NCBI RefSeq assembly: GCF_013304385.1
Contig: NZ_JAAITU010000006.1
Coordinates: 1-64,000 of the forward strand
Reading direction: 5' to 3'
Origin: Blautia glucerasea
Lineage (GTDB): Bacteria > Bacillota > Clostridia > Lachnospirales > Lachnospiraceae
DNA: 64,000 bases
Made by a program: the position numbers and the translations under genes. The notes beneath the pieces were generated by a model. The model was given only the letters and a program-made list of their open reading frames with translations, was not told where the DNA came from and ran no database searches. Positions 61,784-64,000 of this stretch are shown here, piece after piece. Position 1 is the first letter of the stretch; every line of letters starts with the position of its first letter.

Positions 61784-62638
61784 ATGACAGAAAGAGTAAC
61801 AAAGCGGGGGATCAGGAATTTCATTCTGATCTGTATCCTGGCGATGTTGGCAGGAACCTTTGTTCCAGTAAAGGTATCAGCAGCCACAACCTATTCAAGA
61901 ACCATGAATTCCTACATTGTAAAGGGAAAGAAGGGCAGGATCGTACTGGCATATAATCCGTCACAGACAGGAGTTCCGGTATATGCACGTACATCTCCAA
62001 AGTCCCAGCAGTATGGGGTACTGGGATTCGGAGATGCTGTAGTTGTAAATACAAAAAAACTGAAAATGAACAAGAAATATGCATGGCTTCCTGTATATAT
62101 GGATAATCTTAAGGATGCTAAAGGCAGGAAGGCAACAGCATATGTGCGAATGGGACAGCTTAAGCTTCTGTCCCTGAATGCAAAGAAGTACTCAAATAAC
62201 CGTATTATTGATAAAGCTATCAAAACAGGTATGAAATATCTCGGTACACCTTTTATACTTGGAGGACTGTCCATGACAGATGGTATTGACTGCTCTGGCT
62301 TTGTGGGAAAATGCTTCCAGATGGCAGGAAGGAATCTTGCAAGCTGGTATCATACCATTACGCTGGAGGGGGTATCCAGACAGATTTTCTGGCATAATAC
62401 GAATACACCTCTTACTAAGGAAGAATTAAATAAGATGAAAGTAGGCGATCTTCTTTTTTATCTGGATAAGGATACAAGCGGTGCCATTGGCCATGTGGGA
62501 ATCTACATTGGAAAGGGTATGATGCTGAATGCTTCCGGCCATTATGGATATGTATATCCTACAGGCGGTGTATGTATTAAGAGAGTACAGTATGGACAAC
62601 GCTATATGGTTCTTTGCAAAAGAATCATTGGCTTCTGA
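61784..62638 (+). CDS. Secreted NlpC/P60-family cell-wall hydrolase
   Basis: 284 residues. Signal peptide (about 1-35, NFILICILAMLAGTFVPVKV then SAA). An SH3-like segment (about 45-130). NlpC/P60 peptidase domain from about 150: catalytic Cys in DGIDCSGFVGKCF (about 182), His in IGHVGIYIGKG (about 245) and a polar residue in NASGHYGY. It should cleave peptidoglycan stem peptides. I start at ATG 61784 (MTERVTKRGIRNF) with GAGAGGA upstream; the longer frame adds a basic, unlikely N-terminus. It is followed by another secreted gene after 23 bp. Confidence 0.88.
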   Translation: MTERVTKRGIRNFILICILAMLAGTFVPVKVSAATTYSRTMNSYIVKGKKGRIVLAYNPSQTGVPVYARTSPKSQQYGVLGFGDAVVVNTKKLKMNKKYAWLPVYMDNLKDAKGRKATAYVRMGQLKLLSLNAKKYSNNRIIDKAIKTGMKYLGTPFILGGLSMTDGIDCSGFVGKCFQMAGRNLASWYHTITLEGVSRQIFWHNTNTPLTKEELNKMKVGDLLFYLDKDTSGAIGHVGIYIGKGMMLNASGHYGYVYPTGGVCIKRVQYGQRYMVLCKRIIGF

Positions 62639-62661
62639 GCCGGTTAAGAGGGGAAAGAGTA

Positions 62662-64000
62662 ATGAATAAGAAAAGAAAGATCAGCACCCTGTATCAGGCA
62701 GCTTTTATTATTGGCCTGACGATTCTAATGCTTTTAGGAACAGCGAAGGTCAGGGCTGCTTCTTTTACGGAGATTACAGATTCCGCCTGTCTTCATGCCT
62801 ATCCGCTGTCAAAGAAAGCTTTTCCCATTTACAGTGACCATGAAATGACAAGCGTGGCAGGAAAGGGTACTTATAAAGAATACAAGATTGTCAAGTTTTT
62901 TGGAAATACCATGCAGCTGGTTTATAAGGCAGAAGATGGAACCAGAAAAAAGGGATATGCATCTGCCAGCTGTTTTCTGCAGCAGCCATCCGGTAAAAGA
63001 GAAGGCATGTACGTAGGGCCTTCCGGCGGTATAGATATTTATAAGGTTCCAAAGAACAGCAGCTCCCAGCGGTTTATTCATGCAGCTCAGGCTGACTGTG
63101 GCCTTAAGGTTGGGGAAAAGGGGCAATGGACCCAGGTAATGATCCAGAAAAAAAGACAGTATTATCTGGGATGGATCCCTACATCCAGATTTAAAAGCAG
63201 CATGTTCCATTTTGCAGTGCGGACAGGGCAGATTCTGGCAGACGGCAGATATACGTTATGTCCTGCTTTGGTAGGCACAGATACACTGAAGAAAACCACC
63301 TATGATGTGAAGTATATTGGAACTGGTCTTTATACCCTTAAGAATGTGAAAAAAGGATACCTTCAGGTGGATAACAGCAGACAAGTGTGCATCCAGAAAA
63401 AAGGCGATTTCTATTATCTGCTGACTGACAGCCGTAAGCTGGCATTGAATGCGAAGGGAGAAACTACAGAGGCTGCACTGGATCAGACTCAGGCATGGAA
63501 TTTTCAGAAAAAATCCACTCGCACAGTTACGGTCGTATATTCCCAATATGATCCGGAATATGGAAAAACCGTTTATAAAGATGGGAATATAGGCCCAAGA
63601 ACCATATCTACTTCCGGATGCGGTGTGATGGCTCTTGTGAATGCTATTTATGCATTAAATGGTTCTTATATTCCTCCTGAGAGGCTGGCACGTTTTTCTG
63701 CTGCCAGAGGACACTATTTTTACAATGCGGGCACAGCTGATACCCTGTATCCAGATGTGGCTGAGAAATGGGGAAAGAAATATCGCTTTAAGTATGATGG
63801 CCTGACAGGATCCTTTGCAGAATTACAGAAACATTTAAGAAAAGGCGGTACAGCTGTTGCACTTGTACCGGGGCATTATCTGGCAATTGCAAAGTACAGA
63901 AGCTCTGATGGGAAGTATCTGATTTTAGATTCCGCAGTAGGAGGCAGAAGGCCTACTTCTATCAATGGAGAATGGATGAGTATGGGGCAGCTTCAATCCG
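62662..64000 (+). CDS. Secreted protein with C39-like peptidase domain, 3' end off window
   Basis: Open frame of at least 446 codons with no stop in the window. Signal peptide (MNKKRKISTLYQAAFIIGLT, cleavage near KVRAA). SH3-like parts in residues about 35-190 (KGTYKEYKIVKFFGNTMQLV), a ricin-like stretch (about 230-290, LALNAKGETTEAALDQTQAW), then a C39-like papain-fold domain from about 295: Cys in PRTISTSGCGVMALVNAIY (about 319), His in VPGHYLAIAKYRS (about 408) and Asp in LILDSAVGG. GGGGAAAGAG before the ATG. Role is probably wall or surface related; the target is unknown. Confidence 0.8.
   Translation, partial: MNKKRKISTLYQAAFIIGLTILMLLGTAKVRAASFTEITDSACLHAYPLSKKAFPIYSDHEMTSVAGKGTYKEYKIVKFFGNTMQLVYKAEDGTRKKGYASASCFLQQPSGKREGMYVGPSGGIDIYKVPKNSSSQRFIHAAQADCGLKVGEKGQWTQVMIQKKRQYYLGWIPTSRFKSSMFHFAVRTGQILADGRYTLCPALVGTDTLKKTTYDVKYIGTGLYTLKNVKKGYLQVDNSRQVCIQKKGDFYYLLTDSRKLALNAKGETTEAALDQTQAWNFQKKSTRTVTVVYSQYDPEYGKTVYKDGNIGPRTISTSGCGVMALVNAIYALNGSYIPPERLARFSAARGHYFYNAGTADTLYPDVAEKWGKKYRFKYDGLTGSFAELQKHLRKGGTAVALVPGHYLAIAKYRSSDGKYLILDSAVGGRRPTSINGEWMSMGQLQS

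Overview
The window looks like chromosomal DNA of a spore-forming, Gram-positive gut Clostridia, most likely a Lachnospiraceae (Blautia-like is a guess). The evidence is a spoIIAA-spoIIAB-sigF operon, an alpha/beta-type small acid-soluble spore protein, AddAB instead of RecBCD, HrcA/CIRCE heat-shock control, LTA synthase, a T-box-like element before valS and strong sigma-A promoters. I saw no rRNA, tRNA, CRISPR array or intact transposase. Layout. 1-2.3 kb: the AT-rich end of a sugar-uptake and GH32 cluster. 2.3-13.3 kb: an accessory region that appears organised around cobalt and vitamin B12. It holds a decayed LRR gene, the cbiMQO cobalt/nickel ECF transporter, a hipB antitoxin gene whose hipA partner is broken and carries a small palindromic element, an LRR (BspA-type) gene behind a convincing cobalamin riboswitch and, divergently, a 1736-residue secreted protein. 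That protein has an alpha/alpha-barrel followed by DUF4430, the domain order of mammalian transcobalamin, and its leader has a compact B12-riboswitch-like fold followed by a terminator. 13.5-19.3 kb: a BAAT-type hydrolase and a TetR-controlled heterodimeric ABC exporter, with two GTTAG-N6-CTAAC palindromes. 19.3-22.9 kb: a CIRCE-controlled hsp20-clpB operon and a DUF4250 gene. 22.9-27.8 kb: MarR and a second heterodimeric ABC exporter. 27.8-44 kb: helD, a lipoprotein, a methyltransferase, hslO, nadE, an FMN-bind-like membrane protein, addB-addA and a convergent rsmF-like gene. 43.9-44.9 kb: a non-coding patch rich in repeats (a palindromic element, a 250-bp long-hairpin element and a heptanucleotide tandem repeat) around a spore-protein gene. 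44.9-60 kb: nitroreductase, cytidine deaminase, a MacB/FtsX-type transporter with a giant coiled coil, valS, an LTA synthase family gene, folC, a zinc-ribbon/TPR membrane protein and the spoIIA operon. 60-64 kb: queT behind a preQ1-I-type riboswitch, a TMEM43-like protein, and two secreted cell-wall or protease-type enzymes, the last running off the right edge. How the genes fit together: most blocks are housekeeping operons. The notable part is 2.3-13.3 kb, where a cobalt importer, two LRR genes (one dead) and a transcobalamin-like surface protein lie together and back-to-back leader RNAs of B12 type point at the last two products. I infer a B12/corrinoid acquisition or sensing locus. The binding of B12 is not shown by sequence alone.
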